Positions 41,561 to 55,410 of a DNA stretch of 64,000 bases are shown here, piece by piece. The DNA lies in assembly GCF_963576545.1 (NCBI RefSeq), contig NC_083649.1, forward strand, positions 10,613,646 to 10,677,645, given 5' to 3'. The DNA comes from Limanda limanda (lineage: Eukaryota > Chordata > Actinopteri > Pleuronectiformes > Pleuronectidae). A program made the translations under genes and the position numbers. The stretch's first letter is position 1. Every line of letters begins with the position of its first letter. A model generated the notes under the pieces. It saw only the letters and a program-made list of their open reading frames with translations. It had not been told where the DNA came from and ran no database searches.

Positions 41561-43069
41561 TTACATTTGATCTGAAGAAAACATTTTTATTTGCATTGGT
41601 GATTGAGACTCATCTGCCAAAATCTTACACAGGTCGCTTCACTAAATAAGAGTTTGATGGTGTCACAAATTTATAGATTTGGGGACAAACTCACCTGGTT
41701 AGAGGAATCCTCTCTAACATGGAGGACAGGTAAATCTACCTCAACAATTTCAGGTATTTTTGTTACTTTATAATTTGGAACACATACATTTCACCTCCAC
41801 GCCTTCATAATGGAGCCAAGTGCATAAAGGACACACCCACAGTAGCTTTAAGGACAACTCATTCACTTTCTCTGCCCAATTTGATTGACGCAACTTCCCC
41901 ATACAACCTTCCTTTGCCAGAAGCTTGAACCTGCATTAGGTCTTTCAAGCCTCTGTTTTTCCTGTTATCTATTGCCCTGGATTCCTACGCGGCTCTGATT
42001 CTACCTATCAATCTGTTCTCTGCTTGTAGTTAGTCAAATTCTTGACGGCCTTTAGGCAAATATATTTACAAATGTGTTGCATAGCGAGAACGATAATTAA
42101 TCATCTCTACGAACAGTGGGTTTCAGTGGTTCTCGCCGCAGGGCCTGACAGAGCCTGTGCTGCAACAGAACCATTCAACACAACTTCCTCCTTGGGGCAA
42201 AAGAAGGAAACATTTCTAAAAACCTGCTGAGAGAATGCGAAAAAAAAACATGTTTTCTAGCTCAGGATGTGTTTCCCCAGGCTTTATTTTGTACCTCAGC
42301 TGAACATGCCAGGGTGAAGTGTACAAATGGCCACTTCCATATGGCCCATGTGTGTTGGTGTGTGACACATTGTGCCATTAGTCTGTTACACGCAGATGAG
42401 CAACCCCTTGTATGGCAAATGTGTTTTGGCAGGTGGGAAGAAAGGGGTTATGATAATGGTTATGGCGTTTGTGAGTGAGTGTGTGTGTGTGTGTGTGTGA
42501 TAATGTGACCCATGTTGCACTACCTGAGGCATTTCCACACCCGTTGAGCCTCTAGCTACACACACCGGCAATCCACCAAGCAGCCACACACACGCACACA
42601 CACACACACCAACACACACACGTACACACACTTGTAGACACAAATACCCATCGCTAGAAAAAAGGATCATCCTGCGAGCCGCTCCCTGCCCAGTCGGTGA
42701 AGACATTAGCAGCGGCGGTCTCATGCTGCAGGCCTGTAGGAAGTGATTAGCTGAGGAGCAGACAGGCCGTGACAGCTCTGAGGAGAGTCTTGATGGGACA
42801 GCTGCTACCCTGGCCTCAGCTCCACAGGGGAGTCCACCGCCACACACCTCAACTCTGCATTATTCAGACAAAAAGGGAGGGGAGAGGAAGCAGGTGGAGA
42901 CATCGGTTTGATTTATGAAAGGAGATAAAAAAACTGCTATTTGCTGCTATTTTCTACAGCTCTGTTACTATGAATACCCTGTTACCGATGACGATGACGG
43001 CTACTACTAAAAATAGTACTGGATTTCAAACTCTACCAAGACTTGAACAATAAAAGTGATTAAGATTTA

Positions 43070-43278
43070 TTCATCCATCCATCCATCCAATACCGATACC
43101 ACCTTTCCTTTTGAGGTTCACAGGGGAGAGCTTGAGCCAATCCTAGCTGACGTTGGGCGGGTAAACCCTGGACAGTTCACCAGTGTATCACGGGGCAAAC
43201 ATACAGAGACAAACAACCATTCACACTTATGGACAATGTAGAGTCTGGACCTAACCTCCAGGCTGCATGTCCCAGGAC
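43070..43278 (+). mobile_element. Dispersed teleost repeat (ATCC-headed)
   Basis: Starts in (ATCC)n and continues through GAGCCAATCCTAGCTGACGT, TGGACAGTTCACCAGTGTAT and CAACCATTCACACTTATGGA. This is a very common fish repeat body, and the copy near 59.7 kb is the same family. It is non-coding. Confidence 0.65.
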
Positions 43279-43930
43279 TGTGGAGAGGAAGAAAGACAAC
43301 AGAGAGAGTTGTTAAAAAAACCCTGAAAGCTCACATGACCCTTTCAAGACGATAAAAAAAAGAAAACTGCGATTTTTCCGGGTAAAGTAAAGCAAAATAT
43401 TTCTTCTCATGAAAGGACGGCTGATTTAAAGCAGCGACAGAAAAGGAGAAAGTGAGACGTGTTCGAGAGCAGTGGCAGGAGTGAGCGATTGAAGGTGAAA
43501 CTCCAAAAGCAGCCGAGGGTAAAGAGAAAGTGAAGTCAATTTTCACTTTTCAAAAAGAGTTTATTCACCTTCTCACAATGATAGGGGGGTGAAAAAAAGT
43601 TACGGTGTATGTTAGAGGAAGTGAGTTAAATTTCAAGGAAATCAATACAGATTAAGTTCATCCTGAAACAATGTACTTATTTGCATTTATATTGCGGTCA
43701 TTGGATTGATTTCACGGTGGGAGGTGCAGGTGGGGTTACAACAAAATAAGGGGAGAACACTCTAAAAGCACGAATGAAAAAGGAGCGAGTGGGTCGTATG
43801 AAAATAAGATCGACTTTCCTGTTTGTCTAGCCTCCCCTTGACCTTCTCCCCTGGAAGCTTAGCGTAGCTACGTAGCGAATATTCCCATAATCCCCAGTCT
43901 CTGGAGAAAACAGGGAACTGCAGAGCTCTG

Positions 43931-43941
43931 GGAGAGAGTGT

Positions 43942-43972
<31 letters not shown>

Positions 43973-43978
43973 TGTGAG

Positions 43979-44009
<31 letters not shown>

Positions 44010-44010
44010 A
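43931..44010 (+). repeat. (GA)n tract with TGTGAG/CGAGAG interruptions
   Basis: About 80 bp of GA-rich polypurine. It gives spurious Arg-Glu or Leu-Ser reading frames on the two strands. Confidence 0.95.
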
Positions 44011-44509
44011 CACCAGAGCGTCAACAAGCTCCTCTAAGCCCGCTGAGACTCCCTCCTTTCTCCTCGCTGTCTATCAGCCCATTTTCTCCTCCTCTGTGAC
44101 TCTTGACACTCTCTTCTCTCCGTGGCGGTGGGCGCAGCTGATACAATGCCGCCGCCCCCCCCCTGTTGTGTTGGAATAAGTGCTGCGCTGTGCGACGAGG
44201 TGTGGAGCGTCGCCATAATGACAGAAGCTGCAGCTCGAGAGCCTCTTCACGCGCTCAATCCGCCGGCTGGCTGCTGTGATGCATCAATGCTTTAATATCC
44301 CGGCTATGTGCGAGTCCAGATTGGCTGGGAGAACATGCACAGAGTCCCCATCCCATCGGTAATTGCACAGCATAATCAAACCAATGGCTGTTGCCACTGT
44401 GGGGGTGCGGGTCACGCATCAGAATAATGCTGCCGCCGTTAAAGTTTCTCCAACTGAGGATCTGGCACAAAGAGATGAGAATCAAAGAATAATCGCTAAG
44501 CTCCCGTAC

Positions 44510-44797
44510 GTGCGTCTGTTGGTTGCTTGGTTTTTTGTTTGTCAGCAGGATTACGAAAATCAACTTAGTGGATTTTCACAAAACCTGTTCGAAGGACGGG
44601 ACAAGACAGAAACCATCACATTTTGACCTGGATTTTGATCCAGGAACTTTTTGTAAGATCATTTCCTAGGGGAATAATTGATGAATCTTGATGGGATGAT
44701 GTCATGACATATTTAAGAGAATGCTATTTATGTGTGTGTGAAATATGGTGCAGCTGGATTCAATATAAGGGGACTGTTGGGCCTTGGCAGAGAATGA
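44510..44797 (+). mobile_element. Dispersed teleost repeat (second copy)
   Basis: Holds GTTTGTCAGCAGGATTACGA, TGGATTTTGATCCAGGAA, ATGAATCTTGATG, ATGGTGCAGCTGGATTCAA and GGGGACTGTTGGGCCTTGG in family order. It is moderately decayed and non-coding. Confidence 0.6.
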
Positions 44798-46132
44798 GTC
44801 AGATTCTAGTTGATACTGATATATGAACCCGATGGTAGTGACTTTCTGGAGTATGAGGTTTTTATTTTCTAAGATTGGTTTGGGTGCATTTCTACATTTT
44901 AAGTGGAGAATTCAAGTCAAACTGAAACTTGACTTAAATAAACTGTCTCTTTAACACAGGGCTCAAGTAGCAGGCTCACATGTAGCTGTCTGGTGTTTGC
45001 AGGGCACGTGGAAGCTTCAAACCCGGTTTCCTGGTTGTGCCATTGTGCTTGTTTTTACTTCAGCAACCCAGGGCTAAATTCTCAACAGAGCTCATAAAAT
45101 TCAACATGGCACAAACTAAGAAATCTACAAAGGTGTTTTGGGAGTGAGCTTGTGTTGCTTCACTGGCACATTTGTTTTCTTTTCCCCCCACTCGCTCATT
45201 CACCTCCATCTGCCTCCACCTCATCCATCGTCTGCAGGGAGTGGGACTGATGAAGCAGCGGGTCAATACCCTGGATATTACTACTTAAACTTCTTCATGA
45301 AACTCCCCAGTTTGACTGTGTTTTTGGAGAGCTCCTTATTCCTCGGCGCCTCATTAGAAACACACAGTGTCACTCACACAGCAGTGGTCCCGCAGCGTGA
45401 TGGAGCATATGGTCATAACGCTGTAATCTCACTCCAGCGTGCTTTATGGCTTCCCAGGGCAGGGTGTCAGTGGCATTTCATTTGTAAGTGGAAATAAAGA
45501 CTTTATGTCCATTAAGGAAGCCAGGCGCACTAATGTAGCAACTCCAGAGGAAATTAACTCTGGGGGAAATTACGGAAACCACCTATGGTACGCTGTGATA
45601 AAAGCTTAATGAGTCTTAAGCTCCTGAAAAACTATAGTATGTTGTTTTGTCTTATTTGTAGTAAGAGGGACGTGACACTGCAAGGATACAAATAAAGCTC
45701 ATTAAAAGATACAAATCTGAATTTGATTTAGATTGGATTTGACCTAATTTAATTTTTAAAACATCTGAAAGATTTATTAACTTGAAGACAACTAAAACTG
45801 AGACTGGATTATAATAAATCCACATATATTTCCAGAGAACAGTATTTGGGGCCTTTTTAACATATTTGAATGGTTGACAATAACTTTATACTGTTTTACA
45901 ATAGTTTGCCTCTATGGTAACAGACGGAACATGACTTCCGGTGTCACTGCAGAGGATGAGCTTCAGTCCTGCGTCTCATCAGTAATCCATCTGTGTCATT
46001 TCATAGTACTCAGCTGCTTGCTCAAGCATAATGTCATCACCATTTTATTGCTAAGTGGCTGTAAAGCTCCCTGTCCATTAAAGCACACACACACATTTGC
46101 TGAACAAGCGTGCACACACATGCCCTGCCCCA

Positions 46133-46139
<7 letters not shown>

Positions 46140-46174
<35 letters not shown>
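46140..46174 (+). repeat. Short (CA)n runs elsewhere in the window
   Basis: This run and similar short CA/GT tracts at 21893-21922, 38704-38737, 42478-42500, 42588-42630, 50460-50488 and 58199-58226 are ordinary microsatellites. A (TA)n run lies at 26676-26693 and a G14 tract at 28243-28256. Confidence 0.9.
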
Positions 46175-46178
<4 letters not shown>

Positions 46179-47526
46179 GGGAAGTTAACCTGTACAAACA
46201 GCTCACAGGTGAAAAATGAGAGATTAAAGATCAGATGGCACATTTAAACACACTCACTGTGACTACAGAGATCCACCTCTTCTCCCACTGTGATGCTGGA
46301 TCCCCTCCGTCTGTTAATTTCTCTCCTCTTCCAATTCGACTGCGATGGATGAGATGCATTTGATTTCATTCTGTCTGGATTCATGTGAGAGCACGGAGCA
46401 CACACGCTATCGCACCACCGAGGTTTTACTGTGCAGCGACGTTTCTTCATTAATGTCTTTATAATCAATTCGCCTCAATCAGTAGCTCACGTTCGGGCGA
46501 GTAGGAGGGACAAAATAAAACAAAGACATTATGGAGCTGGTGTTTCTATTACACAATGAAACCAGTGGATGTGAAATATCAGCGGCAAACAAACTATTAA
46601 ACATGCTGGGGCAAAACATTAGACATGGTTTTATTGTCTTTGTATTCAGCAACAAACGTTGACAAGTAAAGAAAAGACGTTGGCATCCGATTGTTTGGTT
46701 TCACTCTGAAGAGTTTATGGTAAATCACTCAGTGTTTTCTGTGAAGACGATTTATAGAAAATGACAACGTCCTCTATTGTGGTGATAAGCCCCAGCTCCT
46801 GTTTACCATTCAGGGTGTAATGAATTATTGAGTCTTGTTCACAAAGGCACCGCACAGTATGTGGCAGCACACAGGGGTCCCGACTGTTTGCTTGCTAATG
46901 TAATGGGTTGCTACCTGGGGTCCTTTGACACATCCTACCTCTGTAATGGTCTCACATCCACACGAGCGGATAATCATTTGCTGGCTGTGAACCTGTGTGA
47001 TTACGGTCCGCAGACAGGAAATAATGCTGTTAAATTGGTTTTGTGTAAACACTCGGTGGCGCATATGCAGAAACGCACAGACACGCACCCTCGCACACAT
47101 AATGTAGATACGATCAGACAACATGGTTTAGCCGGGAGACACATTTTTCACTATGAGATTAACCTGGCCAGAGCTGCAGAGGGATTAGTAAACAGCGTGC
47201 GTCTTTTCTAAATCCAAACAACCGACGAACCGACACAAAGTCTAATCTGCAGACCGGTAGTGTAAAACGTTTTCTGCATCGAGGCTGCAGCCAGATTGAA
47301 AGTGGAGATCTGATCTGGGGAGCGCACGAGGGCTGCGTCTGTACACTCGTGTGTGCTGGGACGACAAACAAGCAAATGGAGCAAGACAATTATCCACATC
47401 CATCAATTTCAGAAACTCATTTAGCCAATTACAGGCTTTACAGGCTGACATTTAGGCGCAATTCTCCCCTTTAATCATTAAGGGTTTACTTTTTCCACAC
47501 AAACACATGTGCACGTGCACACTCAG

Positions 47527-47527
<1 letters not shown>

Positions 47528-47589
<62 letters not shown>
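47528..47589 (+). repeat. (CA)n microsatellite
   Basis: About 31 CA units. It lies 144 bp from an opposite-sense GT array (47734). Confidence 0.95.
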
Positions 47590-47590
<1 letters not shown>

Positions 47591-47731
47591 TAGACTTCAT
47601 TGTGTTAAAATGATGGTATTGAAGCAATAATGTAGATGTCTTGTTAAATAATTGCATGCTCTCCTGGAAGAGCAAATCTCATTCATCTTGATTAGGATTT
47701 AATATGGGTTGCATGTTTTCCTGGTTGTGTA

Positions 47732-47733
<2 letters not shown>

Positions 47734-47808
<75 letters not shown>

Positions 47809-47838
47809 GGTGTGTTAGGTGTGTGTGTGTGTGTGTGA
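47734..47838 (+). repeat. (GT)n microsatellite with two GTTAGG interruptions
   Basis: GT run, then two TGTGTTAGG units (about 47802-47820), then GT again. Confidence 0.95.
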
Positions 47839-47954
47839 GGTGGTATAGAGGACACATAGTCTTTACCAGATCTCACTCTCCTGTTTTCATGCAACACCCA
47901 ATAACTAATGTCACTTGGCTTTCCACCCTCAGACATCACTCACCCTCCGGAGGA

Positions 47955-48090
47955 GCTCTCCTCCTCCTCCTCCTCTCTTCTCCTCCTCCTCCTCTCTTCT
48001 CCTCCACCTCACCCAGCTTCACTTCTCTTTCACCGCCAGTTTACATTCCCCTCATGAATACACCATTAGCTACGCCCCCCCCCCCCCCCC
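47955..48090 (+). repeat. Polypyrimidine (TCC)n region and C16 tract
   Basis: Two near-identical blocks of CTCCTCCTCC..TCTCTTCTCC (47957-48006) form a mirror-repeat-rich polypyrimidine stretch. A pure C16 run follows at 48075-48090. Confidence 0.9.
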
Positions 48091-48580
48091 GCAAAAAGAC
48101 GAGACATGTGCCACATTGTGCAGGCAAACAAACCCAAAATAGGCACGGAAATAGACAAAGTCAAAGGAAAGATATGCATATTGAGATCGTCGACCAATGA
48201 GCCAAAACGGAAGAGTCAGAATAAATATTCAGGACGTGTTTGTCGGAGACAGTTTGCTTTGGAACTCAAAATCTTTTCAAAGTTGGTTTTGACTCATCTG
48301 TTAAAACCTGAACTCCTCAAGGGCAAAAGGTTTGTTATTTTTCCAGCTTCGTAGGTTTTTTTTATTTGGAGCGAGTTTTCTGATCAGGTAGTTTGCATCT
48401 CAACGCTGGTGTTGTTAAATACAGCACATGGGCCTTATAGGTTTTAGTCAGTAAATTGTCCTGCATACAGAAAGTGAAATATAACATAACATAACACCAA
48501 ATGTTACATTCTGTGCTTTGAGAGGGTAAACATGGAGAAGAGGAGGCTGAAAGAGGAGCAGTAGAAATGAAAAGCAGAGG

Positions 48581-48750
<170 letters not shown>

Positions 48751-50459
48751 TAGCATACAGCTTAATCTCTTGCGATGCTATCAGTGTATCTCTCTGCCTC
48801 TTGGTTCTTACCATTTTTTAAGCTATGGGCAGTGGAGCCAGCTGAGTGAGCAAATCCATAGTGGTTAACAAACACAAATAGATGTTTAGTTTTGATTCAC
48901 TTGCAGCATACAAACGTGTTTCGGCTTGAATTCTTCAAATCGGCATCGAGCACCTTTGACATTTTGCTTTGCTTCTCGTTTTTTCTTCTCGGGGTCTCGC
49001 CTTCCTGTTCTGTATCCGCTGCTGCTTGGAGCGTTTGAATCTGTGCCAGCTGTGCAGATCAGATATATATATTTTTTTCTTTTGGTTTTCTCCGGAGCAT
49101 TTAAAGCAAGAAGGTGTTGTGCCGAGAGCTCAGCCTTTAAACAATCTCTGGCACGGTGTTGATATCCAACATCTCACCTGGAGTGCACCGAGTGCTACGT
49201 TGGCTGCCACGAGATGTTTTGGGTTTCTGTGGCTGCCGTCGGTGCTCTGAACCTCTGTCTCACCCCGTAGCCCTTTCTCTTATTAACCCACCCACATCCA
49301 CCTCTTCTTCCCCCTTAATGTCTCCCTCCGACAGCCGGAGTGAAGAGTTTGCTTGCTGCTGTTCCTCCTGCTCCAGGACTTTGTCTCTTTGTGTTTGTCC
49401 TTCTTTTTCTACATTCACCTCTTCTCTGCCTTTTTATTCCTCCCTGAAAGAGCAGGGGTTTGCTGTGATTTGGCCCTAATCTAATTTTCTGCGAGGTCTG
49501 TAACCACTGCTCTCAGTGCTTTGTCTTTATCTACTTGTGCCTCTTTATTTGGTTCGTTTTTTTTATCCCTTTTCTCTCTCCGAGCGCCCGAGGAGAAGTA
49601 AAATCAACAGCAGCCAGAACAACAGTCCTAGTCTCCATTCCTTTTTATTCTGTTCCATTTTATTTTCTGCTCCTCTTCACTCTGCGCTGTTGGCTCCGTT
49701 TTATTTTTTTTTGTCTCTTCACCGGATCCTCATTGGTTGCTACTTCCAAAGAGGGAGAAGTAGACACTTCACAGCAAGTGAAATGGAAATAGAGTTCAGC
49801 TCAGCACAAGAGATGCACTTCTTGGTTGTTTGCTGCTCTTACATTAAGGCCTATATAACATAAATACTTGACCTCGCTGAATGAACGTTTCAGTCGTCGA
49901 CGAGACCGTAAAATAAACCTGGAAAGGTCAGCCTGAGAGAGACGAGTGGGACTGGGAGTCATTTGTAACCGAGGCTGGGTTTGTTGTTAGGTGTATTACC
50001 ACAATCGATTAGGAGGCTCCGCTGTGTGAAAATAGGAAAAACTGTTACATTAAGATTATTTCTGGTTCAGGTTTTTCAGGTCTCTCTGGTAAATGTCAGA
50101 ATTTATCTCACTTTATTTGGGCGTATTTGCAAACTAAAGTTCCTTCCACAGCAAAATAACTTCATCATTTTAAATGTATACTGCACAAAGCTATTATTTT
50201 GCTCGAGGTAAGTCCGACCATCAGTGGTCCCATTCAGTATCGTGTGTGCACTCTGCTTACATGAAACCACAGGGAATAACAGATGAGGTTTTCCCCAGTG
50301 GAGTCATTACTCACAGGTCAAATAACCCTAAAAGTGTCCTCTGCCTGCCTTTGACCTTTAACATTGCTGTGGTGATGATGACCTATGACATGCTGAGTCC
50401 TTTTGAGTGTGTGTGTGTGGGGGGTAAGAAAAATGTAGATGAAAAATAATGCTCGGTGC

Positions 50460-50494
<35 letters not shown>

Positions 50495-51898
50495 ACCTCA
50501 ATAGATCCATCCATCTAGTGCAGCTGTAGCTAAACTAAACTCAAAGCCCTCTTACCCTTCACCCGATGAGCGTCCTCCATCCCTTCCTGGGGGACCCCGA
50601 GGTTTTCCACAGGCCAGATGGGACATGTAATTCCTCCAGCATGTTCTGGGTCGGGCCCGGGCGTTTCCCATCAGGTCGACGTGCTCGGAATATCTCTGCA
50701 GGAAGGCGTCATATACCGGCATCCTGATCAGATAAAATCAACCACTTAAACCGGCTCCTCTTAATGCAGAGCAACAGCAATTCTACTCTGGGCTCTTTGG
50801 AGCAATTGTCCATATGGACGCCCCCAGAGTGGGAGTTTATTTATAACCCAGTGTTGGGTTTCATGCACTGTGCAACGCTATACTGGTGTGTTGTACATCT
50901 TTAAGTATAACCGGATTCTCTTACAACCCAAAATAACTGTTTATGTTCTCGGAGAGTAAATTTGCAGCCTCAGCAAACGACTAAACACAAGCAGCCCAAG
51001 TTCCCACAGTTTCCATATAATACCTCTGTGGAGATAAACGCTGATGTGTAGCTTTATTTTTTGAGTTGCTTTGAAAATAAGTGTGTGTGCAACATCGGTT
51101 ACACAACCAAACATCTGACTGTCGGCAGGGAAGTTGCACTGGGTTTGACAGGTTTTGAGTTTCCAAAATATGTGGAATATCAAAGACAATGTCTCTGGTT
51201 CTGCTGCATCGATTTGAATGTATTTTTTTGTAAACTGTACATCACAAGTCTGACAGTTGCACATCATTTCACAAGTAAAGCTCAGAATGTTTGGCTGTTG
51301 GATATTCACTTCATTCTTTTGGTCAGTACCTGAAGCTGAAGATGGCTGATGAGAGCTGGAATGTTAATTCCCTTTGCTTTCATGGCCACAGCCTTGGTGG
51401 ACCCAGAACACACAGACAACCCACTTAACTTATTAGTGAAAACTCATTTCGGTCATTGTTTCTTTTTTCTTCTTTTGAAAATGTGGATTGTTGTCGGTTT
51501 GCTTTGAGGATTTTTGTTCTGTTGTTGCTCTTATGAATTTTTAATGGGTAGGATTGTAGATTGGTTCACTTTTTGAGGGGGTTTCTTTCATTTCCATCTT
51601 TGTGGCAGTGATTGTTCTTGTTCCATTTTTCTCAGATAGAAAAGCCTCTCATTTTAAATGTCACAGAAATTGTCACTTTGTGTGTTTGAGTACATTTGTC
51701 TGCAGAGCACGCACACGCACACACCCACTGATACACACACACACACATAAACAACTGACCTGGGAATAAGTCTGTGATGTTCCTTTCTCATCTTAGTTTG
51801 ATTCTGTTTGCATCTGTGCTAGTTTGTATTCATGAGATTGTTTGGCTTGCCACACACGGAGTGACCATAAGAAAAGTCAGAGTGTCAGAAAGTCAGAA

Positions 51899-51931
51899 AC
51901 ACACAAACACACGCGCACACACACGGGCACC

Positions 51932-52002
<71 letters not shown>
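51899..52002 (+). repeat. (AC)n microsatellite
   Basis: Imperfect start (ACGCGCAC, ACGGGCACC), then pure AC from about 51933. Confidence 0.95.
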
Positions 52003-52005
<3 letters not shown>

Positions 52006-52612
52006 TGCTTACGGTAAGACAGGAATCCATTATCAGTCTGGAGTAGCCCATAGAGAGTGTGAGTTATGAGGTATCCGAGTGGATGGGGTGCTAATATGAA
52101 TGGATACCTCTCATATACTGCATGCTGCTGCCAGCCAACTGAAGTGATGACTTTGTGCATTCACGCTGAGCGGAGGACTTCCTGCGATCAACTTGGTTAC
52201 GGTGTGATGAATGCAATTCAGTATGACTTCATTTTGGGAAGGCGAAGTGCAGGAAGCTCAGATGTGATGACTCTGTTTTTGAATTTAGTCGAGAATAGCT
52301 TTGAAAGTGACAGACTGGCTGCAGGTCCTCATTTTGTTTATGGATGCATTTGTTATTATTACTTGTCTGGGATATTGGATTACCCTTTGTCTAATGGACT
52401 CTGTCATTGGTAGAAAAATTATGGTAAAAGCTTAGTTCTAGCTTGGCTGGTATGTTTAATTCAACAGGGCAAACAAACTGGGATTCATCCTGCAAGATGA
52501 AAAGTGCAACACAGCTAATAAGCTACAATATCCTCCTCTGTGCCCTCAAAGGTCAACACTGTCGAGGCAGCTCGCTTTTCGTCAGCAGTGCAAATATAAA
52601 GGTCAAAGTTCA

Positions 52613-52861
52613 TCAGGGTCAGAGCTGATTGAATTGCCCTCTCGAGTGTATCATCTGATCTCAGCATTTATTATAAATATGCAAAAGAAATCACCACAAT
52701 TAGAAATGTTGCTGTTTTGACTCTTCATGTGTTCAGACCTTTAAAACTCTTAAAAACTTGATTTTCCTATTTTCATGGTCAGATATGGAATCTAGACATT
52801 TTACCAAAACAATACACAAGTAATATCTTTACAAAGAGTCCTTGATACTAGGCCCGCCCAT
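52613..52861 (+). repeat. 250-bp direct repeat, copy 1
   Basis: Nearly identical to 54628-54877 (by eye about nine bases in ten or better, with a few indels). It covers GAGCTGATTGAATTGCCCTC through AGAGTCCTTGATACTAGGCC and ends at CGCCCAT. There is no TG...CA edge and no ORF. It is either a local duplication or two copies of an unnamed dispersed family. Confidence 0.85.
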
Positions 52862-52978
52862 GACCCTGGTATGGTTAAGTGATACTTCCTCTACATTGGC
52901 TGGCTTTCACTGCTGCTCCACATGCTCATGGATCATCAGATAAGGCAGCGCTCCGACAGGGAAGCTATTGCTACAGCT

Positions 52979-53121
<143 letters not shown>

Positions 53122-53247
53122 AACTCACAGGTACAACACAGCGAGATAGAAATGCAGATATAGAATGACCTACTGGACTTGCACCGTTACTGTCACAACA
53201 TTGGATGAATTATTGAAACCCTCCACTGTATATAATGTACATGTAAG

Positions 53248-53367
53248 TGGGGCGGCTCTGGCTCAGAAGGTAGAGCAGGTCATACATTAATCACCCAGTT
53301 TGTGGATCGATCTCCTCCTCTTCCCCTCCACACGTCGACATGTCCTTGAAGCACTGAACCCAAAACG
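53248..53367 (+). mobile_element. tRNA-derived SINE copy, plus orientation
   Basis: GGCTCTGGCTCAGAAGGTAG (A-box side) is followed by a decayed B box (TGTGGATCGATCTCC) and by ATGTCCTTGAAGCACTGAAC. It lies between the two copies of the 250-bp direct repeat. Confidence 0.65.
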
Positions 53368-54627
53368 CAAACACTTGTTATGCCTGCAGCTTGCATGCCA
53401 GTGGATGTGTGTGAAATAGGGAATCTAAGGGCAAATCAGAAAATGTTCTCAAAAAGTTCCTGAGCCACACGTTTGAAATGTGAATGAGTCAAGTCCTTCA
53501 GGCATGATCATATAAAATAAATATTGACATTTTAAATTATACACTTCATTTTATAGCAACAAGGAATGGTGTGTCTGCTAAAGTCAATATTCTTTGCAGT
53601 TCTCAAAATATGTTGGTGATCAAACATTAATTGTTGTAATTTCAAAACAATAATTACAAAATATTCAAACTTTAACCCATTGATCAATTAAGATTTTAAT
53701 TGTTTTTTGATATCACAGCGGGAACTCATTTTTCAATTTCCTCCTGCATTTTATGAACAAAATAACCGAACAAGTTTTTGAAAAGTCAATCAATTATTAT
53801 CAAAATGAAAAGAATTGATAGATTCAGCGCATGGTGTGTAACCTAGAGAGTTGTAGGTAAACGGTCATGATCTCAACTCAAACTCAGTGAGTTGTGACAA
53901 TGACAACTTTACAGATGTGTTGCCTTCAAAAGCAGCGTGGAGATTTAATAGGTTCCTCCCTTTCTCAGTCAGCTGGGACTCTACATGATCAGGGATCCGG
54001 TGGGACGTTATGAAAAGAGAAGATGAAAGAAGAGAGATGATGAGCTGTTTTCACCCGCGTTCATTTTGAGGGATACTGTGAAAGCATCCAGAAGAAACAC
54101 ACTTTGGTATGGAACCTTTCAGGATAACGTGACCTTGAGCTTTGCTCCAAAAGTGACTGTGAAGAATTATTTTCAGGGGCCTTTGAAGTTGCGATTGTTC
54201 TGGCGGAAACATACTGGGTGTCTTTTGCACATTATGATACCAGTGCCTATGGCTCGAGGAAACGTCTGCTCCCAAATGGAATTCTCTACGGAATTCAATT
54301 TGTGTGTGTCTCCGCGTGCTCTGGGGACCTCTGGCTCCATCGCGTACAGTGAAAGAGATATATCGTGTGGATGTGACCAGATGGGGCCCAGAAGAGCCAC
54401 GGACACACAAAGCAGATCACCTGGTGCAAATGTTAGCTCACTTTTTAAGAGCTGGTGAAAGACAACTTCAGATTGTTACATATTGTTTATCTCCGAAATG
54501 TTAATATGAACAATTTATACACAAATGCACCATAGTTAGATATATTGTATAAACTCATCTCTGAGCCCATCGGCTATCGTCTGAGGATGAATTAGCCCCA
54601 AAGGGAAAACGGGCAATATTTTGAAGA

Positions 54628-54877
54628 TCAGAGTCAGAGCTGATTGAATTGCCCTCTCAAGTGAATAATCTAATCTCAGCATTTATTATAAATTTCCAAA
54701 ATAAATCACCACAATCAGATATGTTGCTGTTTTGACTCTTCATGTGTTCAGGCCTTTAAAACTCTTAAAAACTTGATTTTCCTATTTTCATGGTCAGATA
54801 TGGAATCTAGACATTTTACCAGAACAATACACAAGTAATATCTTTTACAAAGAGTCCTTGATACTAGGCCCGCCCAT
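54628..54877 (+). repeat. 250-bp direct repeat, copy 2
   Basis: Partner of 52613-52861 in the same orientation, 2,015 bp downstream. The sequences outside the repeat do not match each other. Confidence 0.85.
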
Positions 54878-55410
54878 TACACCAAGGCTGTACCCTTTCC
54901 GTGTACTACTTTGCCTACAGTTGTTTTCCCTAGTGGTCAAATTAACATTTTGAAGATTATGATGTAGACAGTGGATATCAAGGACCTACACTGTTCACAG
55001 TCCAACTAAATTCTTCTATCACACGAGTTGAACGTTTACTCACACAAAACAGTGATAGGGTCTGTAGGTGTTTCAACTCCAGAACACATATTGGCTACTG
55101 TCTATTATCAGCTACCTGCAAATGGATGCAGATAAATATAAAAGCTGAGAGTCGATGCCTTTGGGTAATTGTGTTCCACATCTTTAGCTCTGAACGCCGA
55201 CCTGCAGGCAACCAAAGCCTGGCCGATGTGATTGGTCGAACTAGAAATGGAAACCTGAAGGCTTCCAGGCCCAAATCTTCAAATCGTCCCTCACCTACAG
55301 ATTGTGAATATTCACCCACAGTCTCTTGTCCTCATTCCGTCGCTACACAGTTACAGTCGCCCTCTTTGATTCCAGCAGTGCCTCATCAGACGGAGTAAAT
55401 TGTCTTGTGT

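Noticed and set aside
42386..42847. 153-codon minus-strand frame
   Set aside because: Its centre is CA/GT repeat translation and the flanks show no domain.
43762..44179. Leu-Ser and Arg-Glu rich frames on both strands
   Set aside because: Translation of the (GA)n tract at 43931-44010.
46828..47211. 127-codon plus-strand frame free of simple repeats
   Set aside because: No recognisable domain; a minus-strand frame of 99 codons overlaps it, and there is no gene-like context.
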